The notes: generated by a model not told the origin, from the sequence alone. Numbered from the stretch's first letter, positions 50,885 through 60,954 are shown. The stretch: DNA of 64,000 nucleotides from Sphingomonas sp. PAMC26645 (GCF_004795835.1 NZ_CP039249.1:2042501-2106500); one strand, 5' to 3'. Numbers and translations: made by a program.

Positions 50885-53800
50885 TGGCCGAAAACGGCAC
50901 TCCGCACGTCGAGACGACGCACGAAACTATCATCGTCGAACGTCGCCCCTTGTGGCAGCGCATCCTGAAATGGCTGGCGATCCTGGTCGTCGGCCTCGTC
51001 GCACTCGTCCTGATCGTGCTGTTCGGGATCAACACCGATCCGGGCCGGCGCCTCGTTGCGGACCAGATCGGCGGCTACACCACCGCATCGGGGCTGAACA
51101 TCAAGGTCGGTCGGATCGACGGCTCGATCTACGGCGCGATGACGCTCAGCGACGTGCGCGTGTCCGATCCAAAGGGCGTGTTCCTTACGAGCCCGAAGCT
51201 CGCCGTCGACTGGCGTCCGTTCGCGTTCGCCAAGAACCATGTCCACGTCCGCTCGCTGACCACGCCGCTTGTCACGCTGCAGCGCCGTCCGGTGCTCAAC
51301 GCGACGCCGACCGATCCCAACGCGCCGCTGCTGCCCGATCTCGACATCGACGTGAACCGTCTGGTGATCGATCGCTTCCTGATCGCCAAGCCGGTCACCG
51401 GCCAGACGCATATCGTCAAGATCGATGGTGCGGTCCACATCGCCGACAAGCGCGCGCAGCTAACCACCAACGCGACCGCGCTGACCGGCCCCGGCATCGC
51501 CGGCGGCGACCGCCTCGTACTCAAGCTCGACGCGGTGCCCGAACAGAACAAGCTCGACGTGAATTTGAAGCTGACCGCTCCGGTCGGCGGCGTCGTGTCG
51601 ACGATGGGGTCGTTCAAGGCACCGTTGACCGCGACCGTCGATGGCCGCGGCAGCTGGGCCTCGTGGCAGGGGCGCGCCGTCGCAACGCTCGGCGGCGGGC
51701 AACTCGCCAACCTCGGGCTGACTGCGAAGAACGGCCATATCGAAGTGCGCGGTTCGACGCGTCCCGGCCTGTATCTCGAAGGTCCGGTCGAGCGCCTGAC
51801 GTCGCCGCAGTTGGACGTGGCGATCGATACCACGCTCAACGACCGCAAGGCCGACACGCGGATGACGCTGAAGTCGGACGCGCTGGCGGTCGACGCGGGT
51901 GGTCTGATCGATCTCGCCAACAGCCGTTTCGGCAATTTCGCGGTCAACGCGAAGCTGCTGACCCCGGGCGCGATCCTGCCGAACCTTAGCGGTCGTGACG
52001 TCACGGCACGCGTCGTGCTGGACGGCGCGTTCGCGACGCCGACGGTCGACTACAAGGTTCGCGCGGCAACGATCGCGTTCGGCGACATGGGCGTCGAAAA
52101 CCTTTACGCCGAGGGTCTCGCACGCGTGAACTCGGACCGTATCCTCGTACCGATCAAGGCGCGGGCGCGTCGCGTGACGGGGCTCAACGCCGCCGTCGGA
52201 GGGCTCGCGACCAACGTCGCGATCGACGGCGACTTCGCGATCTCCGGCGTAAACGTCCTCTCCGACAACCTCAAGATCCGCTCGGACAAGATCGACGCGA
52301 CCGCGGTGGTCGTCGCGAACCTGTCGACCGGGCGCTACACCGGCGCGTTGAAGGGGCGGATCAACAATTATCGCGTCGACGGGATCGGCATCGTCAACCT
52401 GACGACCGGCGCCAAGCTGGTGCCGGGACCCAAGGGCGGCTTCGGGATCACCGGCCGCGTCGTCGCGCAGACCTCGCAGATCTTCAACGAAGGCGCGCGC
52501 AGCTTCCTCGGCGGCAACGCGATCGTCCGCTCGGACATCGGCTACAGCCCCGAAGGCATCGTCACCTTCGGCAATCTCCGGATGAACGCGCCACAGTTCC
52601 GCGTCACGCGCGGCGAAGGTCGGTTCGATCCGGCCACCGGCGCCGTGCTGGTGAACGCCGATGCATATTCGACCGCCTACGGCCCATTGTCCGCCCGCGT
52701 CACGGGCAGTGCGACGGCTCCGGTCGTCGTCCTTCGCGCACCGCGTCCGGGTGTCGGCGTCGGCCTCGTCAACCTCAACGCGCGTATCGTCGGTCGTGGC
52801 GGCGCCTATGCGGTCACCGCGAGCGGCGGCACCAATTACGGGCCGTTCACCGCCGACGTGCTGGTCAGGCCGGGCGTGCAACTCGCGGTCGACGTGCGCC
52901 GCGTGGTGTTCGCCGGGATCGTCGGCAGCGGCCGCATCGTCCAGACCGCGGCCGGCCCGTTCGCGGGCGCGCTCCAGTTCGCCGGGCAGGGGCTGTCGGG
53001 CAATGTCCGCCTCGCCAACCAGGGCGGCTATCAGCGCGCCGATGTCGCGGCACGTGCCAACGGCGCCAAGATCCCCGGCATGGTCGACTTCACCATCGGC
53101 CGCGCGATCGTCAACGCCACCGCAGTGCTGACCCCGACGCCACAGATCGTCGCCGACGCACAAGTCGCGGACATGCGTTACGGCGCGATCGTCCTCTCGG
53201 CGGCACGCGCAAGGGTGAACTATGTCGGCGGCAAGGGTACCGCGCAGGCGCTGCTGACCGGGTCGAACGGCGTGCCGTTCCGCCTCGCGGTCAACGCCAA
53301 GCTCAGCCCCAACAATTACCTCGTCGCCGCACAGGGCCAGGCAAACGGCATCGACTTCCGCACCGTCAACCCGGCACGCATCCAAGCGGTGAAGGGCGAA
53401 TATCGCCTGTCGCCGACCCGGATCGACTTCGGTGGCGCAGGCGGCGGCTCGGCGCGCCTGGCGGGCAGCTATGGCCGCGGCACGAACGCGCAGGTCCGGC
53501 TGGATCGCCTCGACCTGTCGACGCTCTCCGCGCTGGTCCCGAACCTTGGGATCGGTGGCAAGGCGACCGGTAGCCTCGACTTCTCGCAGGCGAACTCGGC
53601 CGCTCTGCCGACCGCCGACGCACGTGTGACCGTCACCAACTTCACGCGCTCGGGTCTCGCCGCCGTCTCCGACCCCGTCGACATCGTGTTCGCCGGGACG
53701 CTTGGCGGCGAGGGCGCGACAGGTCGTGCGCTGGTCCGTCGCGGGACATCGGTGATCGGCCGCATGGTCGCCAATCTGCGGCCGCTGCCGGCGGGCAACG

Positions 53801-55125
53801 GTTCGTGGAGCACGCGCTTGATGGCCGCGCCACTGTCGGGCGGGATTCGGTACAACGGCCCATCGGCAGTGCTGTTCAGCTTCGCTGCGATCCCGAACCA
53901 GCAATTGTCGGGGCCGATCGCAGTCGCCGCGGACTTCTCCGGGCGTCTTCAGGCGCCGCAGCTGAACGGCGTCGTCCGCGCCGACAACCTGACCTACGAC
54001 AATGAGACCTATGGTACGCGCCTGTCGCAGATGCGGATTGCCGGGCGGTTCTCGAACACCGATTTGCAACTGACGCAGCTGACTGCGAAGGCTGGCGACG
54101 GTACCGTACAGGCGCAGGGCACGATAGGGTTCGCGGCGGACAGTGGCTTCCCAATCGATCTGCGCGCGACGCTGAACAATGCGCAGCTTGCCAAGAGCGA
54201 CGCGATCAGCGCGACCACGACGGGTACAGTCCACCTGACTAATGGACGCGATGGCGGCCTGATCCAGGGCGATCTCCAGATCCCCGAGGCACGCTACCAG
54301 ATCATCCGCCAGGGCCAGGCCGAGGTGCCCGAACTGACCGGCGTCCGCCGCAAGAGCGACATTCGCACGCCGCTTTCGACCGATCGCTCGCAGGTGCCCG
54401 AGGTAGGAAAGTTCAAGCTGGATCTCCGTGTCCGGGCGCCGAACCAGCTGTTCGTCTCGGGCATGGGCCTCGAGTCCGAATGGGAGATGGACATGCACAT
54501 CGGCGGTACGTCGGCCGCGCCGATCGTGACGGGTGGGCTCGACATCGTCCGCGGCACCTATTCGTTCTCGGGCAAGCGGTTCGAGGTCAACAAGGGCCAG
54601 ATCCGCTTCCGTGGCGGCGCGCTGACCGATCCGGATATCAACATCCAGGCGACCACCACGACCAGCGACATCACGGTCGTCATCAACGTCACCGGGACCG
54701 GCCAGAAGCCTCAGATCGCGTTCACGTCGACCCCGGTACTGCCGCAGGACGAAGTGCTCAGCCGCCTGTTGTTCGGGTCGAGCCCGGCCAATCTGTCGGC
54801 GACCGAGGCGATCCAGCTGGCGTCCGCACTGAACTCGCTGCGCGGATCGGGCGGCGGCGGTCTGAATCCGCTCGGCAAGCTCCGCTCGGCGACCGGGTTC
54901 GATCGGCTGCGCGTGCTCGGCGCCGATCAGGCGACCGGGCGTGGCACCAGCCTCGCAGCCGGCAAGTACATCACGAAGAACATCTATGTTGAGATCGTGA
55001 CCGACGCGAAGGGCTTCACCTCGACGCAACTCGAGATCGCGCTGACCAAAGCGCTCAGCCTGTTGTCGGCCGCGGGATCGAGCGGCGGGCAGAGCGCGAG
55101 CGTGAAATATACGAAGGACTATTGA
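50884..55125 (+). CDS. tamB: Translocation and assembly module protein TamB
   Basis: 1413 residues, the largest gene in the window. An N-terminal membrane anchor (about 22-46) precedes a long beta-taco region of alternating hydrophobic strands. The C-terminal DUF490/TamB domain includes DPDINIQATTTTSDITVVINVTG, LPQDEVLSRLLFG and YVEIVTDAKGFTSTQLEI. It spans the periplasm and works with TamA in assembly of outer-membrane proteins and probably phospholipid transport. ATG 50884 overlaps the tamA TGA (TGATG). A long antisense open frame is a codon-bias artefact. Confidence 0.95.
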   Translation: MAENGTPHVETTHETIIVERRPLWQRILKWLAILVVGLVALVLIVLFGINTDPGRRLVADQIGGYTTASGLNIKVGRIDGSIYGAMTLSDVRVSDPKGVFLTSPKLAVDWRPFAFAKNHVHVRSLTTPLVTLQRRPVLNATPTDPNAPLLPDLDIDVNRLVIDRFLIAKPVTGQTHIVKIDGAVHIADKRAQLTTNATALTGPGIAGGDRLVLKLDAVPEQNKLDVNLKLTAPVGGVVSTMGSFKAPLTATVDGRGSWASWQGRAVATLGGGQLANLGLTAKNGHIEVRGSTRPGLYLEGPVERLTSPQLDVAIDTTLNDRKADTRMTLKSDALAVDAGGLIDLANSRFGNFAVNAKLLTPGAILPNLSGRDVTARVVLDGAFATPTVDYKVRAATIAFGDMGVENLYAEGLARVNSDRILVPIKARARRVTGLNAAVGGLATNVAIDGDFAISGVNVLSDNLKIRSDKIDATAVVVANLSTGRYTGALKGRINNYRVDGIGIVNLTTGAKLVPGPKGGFGITGRVVAQTSQIFNEGARSFLGGNAIVRSDIGYSPEGIVTFGNLRMNAPQFRVTRGEGRFDPATGAVLVNADAYSTAYGPLSARVTGSATAPVVVLRAPRPGVGVGLVNLNARIVGRGGAYAVTASGGTNYGPFTADVLVRPGVQLAVDVRRVVFAGIVGSGRIVQTAAGPFAGALQFAGQGLSGNVRLANQGGYQRADVAARANGAKIPGMVDFTIGRAIVNATAVLTPTPQIVADAQVADMRYGAIVLSAARARVNYVGGKGTAQALLTGSNGVPFRLAVNAKLSPNNYLVAAQGQANGIDFRTVNPARIQAVKGEYRLSPTRIDFGGAGGGSARLAGSYGRGTNAQVRLDRLDLSTLSALVPNLGIGGKATGSLDFSQANSAALPTADARVTVTNFTRSGLAAVSDPVDIVFAGTLGGEGATGRALVRRGTSVIGRMVANLRPLPAGNGSWSTRLMAAPLSGGIRYNGPSAVLFSFAAIPNQQLSGPIAVAADFSGRLQAPQLNGVVRADNLTYDNETYGTRLSQMRIAGRFSNTDLQLTQLTAKAGDGTVQAQGTIGFAADSGFPIDLRATLNNAQLAKSDAISATTTGTVHLTNGRDGGLIQGDLQIPEARYQIIRQGQAEVPELTGVRRKSDIRTPLSTDRSQVPEVGKFKLDLRVRAPNQLFVSGMGLESEWEMDMHIGGTSAAPIVTGGLDIVRGTYSFSGKRFEVNKGQIRFRGGALTDPDINIQATTTTSDITVVINVTGTGQKPQIAFTSTPVLPQDEVLSRLLFGSSPANLSATEAIQLASALNSLRGSGGGGLNPLGKLRSATGFDRLRVLGADQATGRGTSLAAGKYITKNIYVEIVTDAKGFTSTQLEIALTKALSLLSAAGSSGGQSASVKYTKDY

Positions 55126-55194
55126 GTAAAGATCACAACAGGATAGGTTCGGTTATGAAACCTACGGCGTAACGCCGGGGCGCGAGGATGCAGC

Positions 55195-56676
55195 ATGACC
55201 GAACATGTCGACGTGATCGTGGTGGGCGCCGGCATTTCCGGGATCGGCACCGGCTACCACCTCCAGACGCGCTGCCCCGACCGCAGCTACATGATCCTCG
55301 AGGGCCGGCAGTCGATGGGCGGGACGTGGGACCTGTTCCGCTATCCCGGCATCCGCTCCGACTCGGACATGCACACGCTGGGATTCGTCTTCCACCCGTG
55401 GACCGCGGCTAAGTCGATCGCCGACGGCCCCTCGATCCGCGCTTATGTCGAGGAAACCGCGAACGCGTACGGAATCGACCGAAAGATCCGCTACGGCCAC
55501 CACGTCAAGTCCGCCGCATGGTCGACCGAGGACGCGCGCTGGACGGTCGAGGCTACCGGCCCCGATGGCCCGGTCACGATGACCTGCAACTTCCTCTCGA
55601 TGTGTGCGGGCTATTATAATTACGCCAAGGCCTATTCGCCCGAGTTCGAGGGCGCGGACAGCTTTGCCGGGCAGATCGTCCACCCGCAATTCTGGCCCGA
55701 GGATCTCGACTATAGCGGCAAGCGAGTCGTCGTGATTGGCAGCGGCGCGACGGCGGTGACGCTTGTGCCGACGATGGCGAAGACCGCGGCGCACGTGACG
55801 ATGCTCCAGCGCTCGCCGACCTATATCGTCGCGCGGCCCGGCGAGGACGGCGTGGCGAACTGGCTGCGTGGCAAGCTGCCGGCCAAGGCCGCCTACGGCA
55901 TCACGCGGTGGAAGAACGTGCTGATGGGTATGTTCTTCTATCGGATGGCACGTAAGAAGCCGGCTGTCGTGAAGGAGCGGATGATCGGCATGGTCCGCGA
56001 TCATCTCGGCCCGGACTACGACGTCGCGACACACTTCACCCCGCGCTACAACCCGTGGGACCAGCGTGTCTGCCTGGTTCCCGACGGCGACTTGTTCACC
56101 GCGATCAATGCCGGCACAGCCTCGATCGTCACCGACACGATCGCGCGGATCACGCCTGACGGCATCCATCTTGATTCGGGGAAGGACCTGCCTGCCGACG
56201 TGATCGTCACCGCGACGGGCCTCGAACTGCAACTGATGAGCGGGGTCGCGTTCAGCCTCGACGGCAAGCCGATCGAACTCGCCGGGCGACTCCAGTACAA
56301 GGGCATGATGTTCGACGGCGTGCCGAACCTGTCCTCGACCTTCGGCTACACCAACGCGTCGTGGACGCTGAAGGCGGACCTGACGGCGATCTACATGTGC
56401 CGGCTGTTGAATACGATGAAGAAGCGCGGCCTGCGTCAGGCGATGCCGTTCAACAATGATCCGACGATGAAGAGCGAGTCGTTCCTCGATTTCACATCGG
56501 GGTACGTGCAGCGCGCCGCTGCGGCTTTACCGACGCAGGGAGAGCGCAAGCCGTGGAAGCTGAACCAGAATTACGCCCTGGACGTGCTTGCGCTCAAGTT
56601 CGGCTCGATCGATGATGCGATGCGGTTCTCGAACCCGGTGCGGGCTCCGGCACGGCGGGAGGACGTTACCGCCTGA
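55195..56676 (+). CDS. Flavin-containing (Baeyer-Villiger-type) monooxygenase
   Basis: 493 residues from ATG 55195. FAD-binding GAGISGIGTGYHL, the GGTWDLFRYPGIRSDSD segment typical of Baeyer-Villiger monooxygenases, the fingerprint F-x-G-x3-H-x3-W-P (FAGQIVHPQFWPED) and the NADPH motif VIGSGATAVTL are all present. It oxidises ketones or hydrocarbon-type substrates with NADPH and O2. It follows tamB after 69 bases but is not obviously related functionally. Substrate unknown. Confidence 0.9.
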   Translation: MTEHVDVIVVGAGISGIGTGYHLQTRCPDRSYMILEGRQSMGGTWDLFRYPGIRSDSDMHTLGFVFHPWTAAKSIADGPSIRAYVEETANAYGIDRKIRYGHHVKSAAWSTEDARWTVEATGPDGPVTMTCNFLSMCAGYYNYAKAYSPEFEGADSFAGQIVHPQFWPEDLDYSGKRVVVIGSGATAVTLVPTMAKTAAHVTMLQRSPTYIVARPGEDGVANWLRGKLPAKAAYGITRWKNVLMGMFFYRMARKKPAVVKERMIGMVRDHLGPDYDVATHFTPRYNPWDQRVCLVPDGDLFTAINAGTASIVTDTIARITPDGIHLDSGKDLPADVIVTATGLELQLMSGVAFSLDGKPIELAGRLQYKGMMFDGVPNLSSTFGYTNASWTLKADLTAIYMCRLLNTMKKRGLRQAMPFNNDPTMKSESFLDFTSGYVQRAAAALPTQGERKPWKLNQNYALDVLALKFGSIDDAMRFSNPVRAPARREDVTA

Positions 56677-56850
56677 TGGAAATCTTGCAGGCCGGCATCC
56701 GCGATCAGCGTAGTGCCAAACGGCATCGACCGTATCCGTAAGCCTAGGTTCGTCAGGTCGTGACGCTCGGGGATCTCGCAGCGACTGAGTGTCGATCGAC
56801 GAGCCACGGCAGCGGTGTCGCGTTGCTAAAGCACTGCTACCTTAAAGTGT

Positions 56851-56901
56851 CGGCTCGAACACCGAAACGCGTTCTTATTCAACGCGTCAGTGTTCGAGCC
56901 G
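56851..56901 (-). terminator. Two-tier hairpin downstream of the 17-codon mini-gene
   Basis: CGGCTCGAACAC (56851-56862) and GTGTTCGAGCCG (56890-56901) are perfect 12-bp outer arms. ACGCGTT and AACGCGT form an inner 7-bp stem with a 7-base loop. On the minus strand it starts ten bases after the mini-gene stop and is followed by ACACTTTAAGG, only a short T-run. It fits a weak terminator or RNA-stabilising end and does not match the interspersed repeats. Confidence 0.55.
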
Positions 56902-56910
56902 ATTCGGCAT

Positions 56911-56964
56911 TCACCAGGGGCGAATGTTCTCGCCGTAAACCAGCGAGATAAGAAACTTCAGCAT
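56911..56964 (-). CDS. Predicted 17-residue hydrophobic peptide (mini-gene)
   Basis: ATG at 56964 reads MLKFLISLVYGENIRPW then TGA at 56911-56913. AGGGAG lies six bases before the ATG, one of the best ribosome sites in the window. Upstream at the right distance is a TATAAT box adjoining a CtrA-type palindrome; downstream is a hairpin. The peptide has a hydrophobic first half (LKFLISLVY) and a polar tail (GENIRPW). It could be a small membrane peptide, toxin, leader or signal. It is divergent from the c-di-GMP gene at 57122. No homologue is known to me; translation is unproven. Confidence 0.45.
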   Translation of the reverse strand: MLKFLISLVYGENIRPW

Positions 56965-57003
56965 GTTTTTCTCCCTAATTGGCACCATGAGGTGCTTCAC
57001 GGG

Positions 57004-57030
57004 ATTATAGGTTAACGAGACGTTAAACAA
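57004..57030 (-). promoter_or_regulatory. Promoter of the mini-gene with overlapping CtrA-type site
   Basis: On the minus strand TATAAT occupies 57009-57004. TTAA-N7-TTAAC, a perfect CtrA consensus, covers 57026-57011 just upstream, inside the spacer to a weak -35 (TTGTTT, 57030-57025). A CtrA site there would more likely repress, or act as part of a regulated promoter, than activate from the classic position. The start site would be near 56997. Confidence 0.55.
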
Positions 57031-57046
57031 TAACATTTGTAATTTG

Positions 57047-57054
57047 TTAACCAT
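57047..57054 (+). promoter_or_regulatory. CtrA half-site in the shared intergenic region
   Basis: TTAACCAT, the commonly conserved CtrA half-site sequence, lies 20 bases after the full site at 57012-57026 and 68 bases before the GGDEF-EAL start. Two sites in one 160-base divergent region strengthen the idea that CtrA controls one or both directions. Confidence 0.4.
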
Positions 57055-57121
57055 CTTTGTCGGGCTCGTGCATGCTACGTGCTTAAGGGTATGTTTATGC
57101 GTCCGGGCTATTGGGTCAGGA

Positions 57122-58474
57122 ATGAGGGACATTCCGCACGGTCAGTTCGAAGGCAGCCCGCACTTTGCGGCCATGCGTCTGCTGGACGTCGACTCGTCGG
57201 TCGAGCGTACGCGCAACGCCATTTTCAAGGCATCGCAAGCTTCGTGGCGGTTCCTCGTGCTTGCCGAGATCTCGAATTTTTCCGTGTTGCGCCGTCACTT
57301 GGGACGCTCAAGAGCGGACACCTTGATCGTCGACGTGGCGGCGCGAATCGCTGATACATTGCCGGACGCGCGGATTATGGTCGCGGGACGCGACACGGCG
57401 GAAATCGTCTTCGAGAGCGAGGCACGGCTGGCCTTGGACGTCGCGATCGCCGCACTGGAGGTCGCGTTCGAAGAACCGTTCGACATCGACGGCGAATCCT
57501 ATGTCATTCACGTTCAGCTAGGCGCCGCCGCCGCGTCTGCGCACCGCGACGAAGTGCTGCTGATCGAGGAGGCCGAACACGCGTTGCGAGAAGCCCGCGA
57601 CGAACGCATCGCAATCGCGCGCGATGTGACCGGCACCCCAGCGGCGATGGATCGTGCGGAGCTGTCGCTGGATCTGACGCGTGCGATCGAAAAGGAGGAG
57701 TTGTTCCTTCAATATCAGCCTAAGGTTCACTTACGTCGTCAGGAAGTCACGAGTGTCGAGGCACTGGTCCGCTGGAACCACCCGACACGCGGGCTCGTAT
57801 TGCCTAACGACTTTATACCCTTGGCCGAGGAATCTCGGGATATCGTCGCGCTGACGCTGTGGACGATCCGTCGTTCAATCGCGGACCAGAAGGCGCTCGC
57901 CGCCAGTGGTCACGACCTGCGCATCTTCATCAATATTGCGGGGGCGTTGCTCGCGGACAAGCGGTTCGTTCGCCGCGCCTGTGCGCTGGTTCAGACAAGT
58001 GGCGCACAACTCGGGTTCGAGATCACCGAAACGTCGGTGATCCGCGATCCGGAAAGTGCGATCGCCAATCTCAAGATCTTTGCGGATATCGGGATCATCA
58101 TCGCGATCGACGACTATGGGGCAGGCCTGTCGTCGCTGGCGTATCTGAAGCAGCTGCCGGCACGCGAACTGAAGATCGACAAGCTGTTCGTCACGCAACT
58201 CGCCAGCTCGAATCGCGACCCATTGATCGTCCGGTCGACGATCGATCTCGCGCACGCGCTCGAGATGGAAGTCGTCGCTGAGGGTGTAGAGAGCCAGGCG
58301 GCGATGGCATTGTTGTCGGTGATGGGCTGCGACATGATCCAGGGCTTCCTCATCAGCCGACCGATCAATCTTGATGCGCTGATCCACTTTCTCGATGATG
58401 GAAAGTATCAGGCTATTGCGGCGGACATGCGCGCGCCGTTCAATCGGCTCGCGACCGTCTGGAAGCGTGCCTGA
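57122..58474 (+). CDS. c-di-GMP protein with degenerate GGDEF and intact EAL domain
   Basis: 450 residues from ATG 57122; the start is uncertain because AGG abuts it and an in-frame GTG lies at 57068. The GGDEF domain has the site GRDTA in place of GGDEF, so no cyclase activity is expected. The EAL domain keeps EALVRW, EITET, IDDYGAG, KIDK, AEGVES and QGFLISRP, so phosphodiesterase activity is likely. There is no signal or membrane segment. It heads a three-gene unit with a histidine kinase (6 bases later) and a response regulator. Confidence 0.87.
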   Translation: MRDIPHGQFEGSPHFAAMRLLDVDSSVERTRNAIFKASQASWRFLVLAEISNFSVLRRHLGRSRADTLIVDVAARIADTLPDARIMVAGRDTAEIVFESEARLALDVAIAALEVAFEEPFDIDGESYVIHVQLGAAAASAHRDEVLLIEEAEHALREARDERIAIARDVTGTPAAMDRAELSLDLTRAIEKEELFLQYQPKVHLRRQEVTSVEALVRWNHPTRGLVLPNDFIPLAEESRDIVALTLWTIRRSIADQKALAASGHDLRIFINIAGALLADKRFVRRACALVQTSGAQLGFEITETSVIRDPESAIANLKIFADIGIIIAIDDYGAGLSSLAYLKQLPARELKIDKLFVTQLASSNRDPLIVRSTIDLAHALEMEVVAEGVESQAAMALLSVMGCDMIQGFLISRPINLDALIHFLDDGKYQAIAADMRAPFNRLATVWKRA

Positions 58475-58479
58475 CCGCA

Positions 58480-60954
58480 ATGGCGCAACGCTGGATCGTA
58501 GCTGTTGCTGCCGTAGTTTTCGCGGTGATCGGACCGGCGGTATCCGGGCAATCCACCGCGGGTCAGGATGGCGATACCGTTGCCGTCAGGTACGAAGCTA
58601 CCGTCGCCGACGTGAATGCTACGATGTTGATCGATCCTGCCAAGGCATTGCCAAAAGCGGTGGCTGCCGAACACCTTGCTGCGACGATCACCGACCAGAA
58701 GGCCCGTGGTATCGCGATCGCGAAGGCGCAATGGCTCCAGGGGGAATCGTATCTCCGGACGAACGATACCGACAAGGCCGACGCACCGATCCGAAGTGCG
58801 CTTGCCGCGGTAAAGACGTTTCAACCACAATCAAAGCTGCACGCCGACTTGTTGATTTCGATGGGCTGGCTCGACAGTTCGCAAGGCCGCGCCGGCAGCG
58901 CCTTGATCGATTACCAACGGGCGTTTGCGATTTATCGCAGGCTCGGGGATGCGCGTGGACAATCCCGTACCTTGGTCTTCATTGCAATGCTGTATACCGA
59001 GGCTAAAGATCCGGACACGGCGGATAGATATTATCAGCAAGCTCTGGAAATCTATCACGCTGATGCAAATATCGCCGTATCGATTTACAATAACAGGGCT
59101 TTGGTGCTTGCTCAGGATAAGCAGTACAAGAAGGCGGCTGTTCAATTCAAGAAATCGCTCGATTTAGCAACGCAATTGAATAGCAAGAACCTGCTAGAAC
59201 TTATCCACATGAATATCGCGCGTGTGCAGCTCGCACTCGGAAATTTGACGATAGCGGACCGTGCCATTGCGAGTGGACGGGCGATTGCCGACCCTGCCGA
59301 TACCAGACTTGCTGGACGTCTTACCGCAACCGCCGCACAATCTGCGCTGCAGCACGGTGACGTACCGCGCGCGCAACGGCTGATCGAAAGCGCATTCGCG
59401 GGGATCAATCCGACGACAACGGACACGGCGTACCGCGATGCTCACCTGACGGCCTATGATATCTTTACGGCGGCAGGCGACTCACCAGCAGCGCTCGTCC
59501 ATCTCCAAGCCCTCAAGCGCCTCGACGACGCAGGCACCAAGCTCGCCACCGACACGAAGACCGCGCTGATGGCGGCGCGATTCGATTTCGCCAATCAGGA
59601 GTTGCGGATCAGCCAACTCAAGGCCAGCGAATTGCAGCGCAGCATTGCGTTCGAGCGCACACAGGCGCGCACGCAGCGAAATATTTTCATCGCGACGGGC
59701 GCGGCGGTCGCGGTCGTTATCGCGCTGTTGGCGATCGGGTTGGTTACGATCCGCCGCAGCCGGGATCAGGTCCGCGCCGCGAACGACGATCTCGCGGTGA
59801 CGAACAGCGCGTTGAGCAAGGCACTGGCCGCGAAGACCGAGTTCCTTGCGACGACCAGTCATGAAATCCGGACGCCGCTTAACGGTATCCTGGGCATGAC
59901 TCAGGTGATGCTGGCGGACCCGACGCTGCCGGCGGACTTGCGCGATCGGCTTGGGGTGGTGCATGGCGCCGGGATCACGATGCGTGCGCTCGTCAATGAC
60001 ATCCTGGACATCGCCAAGATGGAAACCGGCAACCTTACGATCGAGGCTGCTGCGTTCGACGTCTGCGCGACAGTGAAGGACGCGGCGCGGATGTGGGAAG
60101 AGCAGGCGCGCGCAAAAGGCCTCTCCTTCACCGTCGATGTCGGCGGTTGCCCTGCGATGATCATGGGCGACGCCGCACGGGTTCGGCAGATCGTCTTCAA
60201 TCTCCTGTCGAACGCGCTGAAGTTCACCAAGACGGGCCATGTCGCACTGAGCATCCAAGTCGGCGACGACGACCGGTTGCGCGTTGGCGTCACCGATTCC
60301 GGCATCGGTATTCCCGCCGACAAGATCGAGGAAATCTTCGAATCGTTCCGCCAAGCCGATGCCGGGACGACACGGCAATTCGGTGGTACTGGTTTGGGAC
60401 TGTCGATCTGTCGCAATCTGGCGCGTGCCATGGGCGGTGACGTGTCCGTCAGCAGCATCGTGGGGCAGGGGGCGACCTTCACGCTCGTCCTGCCGTTGGT
60501 CCGTGCGGACTCGAAGGTGGTCGATATCGTCGAAACGGATACGCGACCGGGTACGCTCATCGTCGATCGCAACCCGATCACGCGCAGCATGTTCAAGACC
60601 TTGCTTGCACCGCACGGCGGCCCGATCGCCTTCGCGGCGTCGGTCGACGAAGCGGTCACGCGTCTTGCCGATGGCGACATCGCACGCGTGTTGATCGACG
60701 ATGCGTCGGTGCGCGCCAGCGACGACGCGCTGGGCGGGCTGTCGCGGATTGCCGAGGCGGCGTATATTTCGCGTGCCGAAACGACGTTGCTCTGGCCAGT
60801 TGCCGCAGAGGAAGAGCGTAAGGAACTGCTGGGTACGGGGATCACGCGGGTCGTCGCGAAGCCGGTGAGCGGAGGCACGCTGATTGCGAGAATGTTCGAT
60901 GGATCGGTATCGACCAATGGCGTGAATCCGGACCTTGTATCGCATGCTGCATGA
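58480..60954 (+). CDS. Membrane TPR sensor histidine kinase with degenerate C-terminal receiver
   Basis: 824 residues. A signal peptide (about 1-22) is followed by a periplasmic region of TPR-like helical repeats (about 100-370), one membrane helix (about 405-425) and a coiled coil. The kinase core has the H-box TTSHEIRTPLNGILGM (His461), N-box FNLLSNALKF, G1 VTDSGIGIP and G2 GGTGLGLSI. From about 690 a receiver-like domain has LIVDRN (one acidic residue lost) and no clear phospho-Asp. It probably phosphorylates the CheY-like protein encoded next. Confidence 0.9.
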   Translation: MAQRWIVAVAAVVFAVIGPAVSGQSTAGQDGDTVAVRYEATVADVNATMLIDPAKALPKAVAAEHLAATITDQKARGIAIAKAQWLQGESYLRTNDTDKADAPIRSALAAVKTFQPQSKLHADLLISMGWLDSSQGRAGSALIDYQRAFAIYRRLGDARGQSRTLVFIAMLYTEAKDPDTADRYYQQALEIYHADANIAVSIYNNRALVLAQDKQYKKAAVQFKKSLDLATQLNSKNLLELIHMNIARVQLALGNLTIADRAIASGRAIADPADTRLAGRLTATAAQSALQHGDVPRAQRLIESAFAGINPTTTDTAYRDAHLTAYDIFTAAGDSPAALVHLQALKRLDDAGTKLATDTKTALMAARFDFANQELRISQLKASELQRSIAFERTQARTQRNIFIATGAAVAVVIALLAIGLVTIRRSRDQVRAANDDLAVTNSALSKALAAKTEFLATTSHEIRTPLNGILGMTQVMLADPTLPADLRDRLGVVHGAGITMRALVNDILDIAKMETGNLTIEAAAFDVCATVKDAARMWEEQARAKGLSFTVDVGGCPAMIMGDAARVRQIVFNLLSNALKFTKTGHVALSIQVGDDDRLRVGVTDSGIGIPADKIEEIFESFRQADAGTTRQFGGTGLGLSICRNLARAMGGDVSVSSIVGQGATFTLVLPLVRADSKVVDIVETDTRPGTLIVDRNPITRSMFKTLLAPHGGPIAFAASVDEAVTRLADGDIARVLIDDASVRASDDALGGLSRIAEAAYISRAETTLLWPVAAEEERKELLGTGITRVVAKPVSGGTLIARMFDGSVSTNGVNPDLVSHAA

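Noticed and set aside
51460..55029. A 1189-codon open frame antisense to tamB
   Set aside because: It is rich in Arg/His/Asp with no domain; it is the expected shadow of a GC-biased gene, while the sense strand encodes a full TamB.
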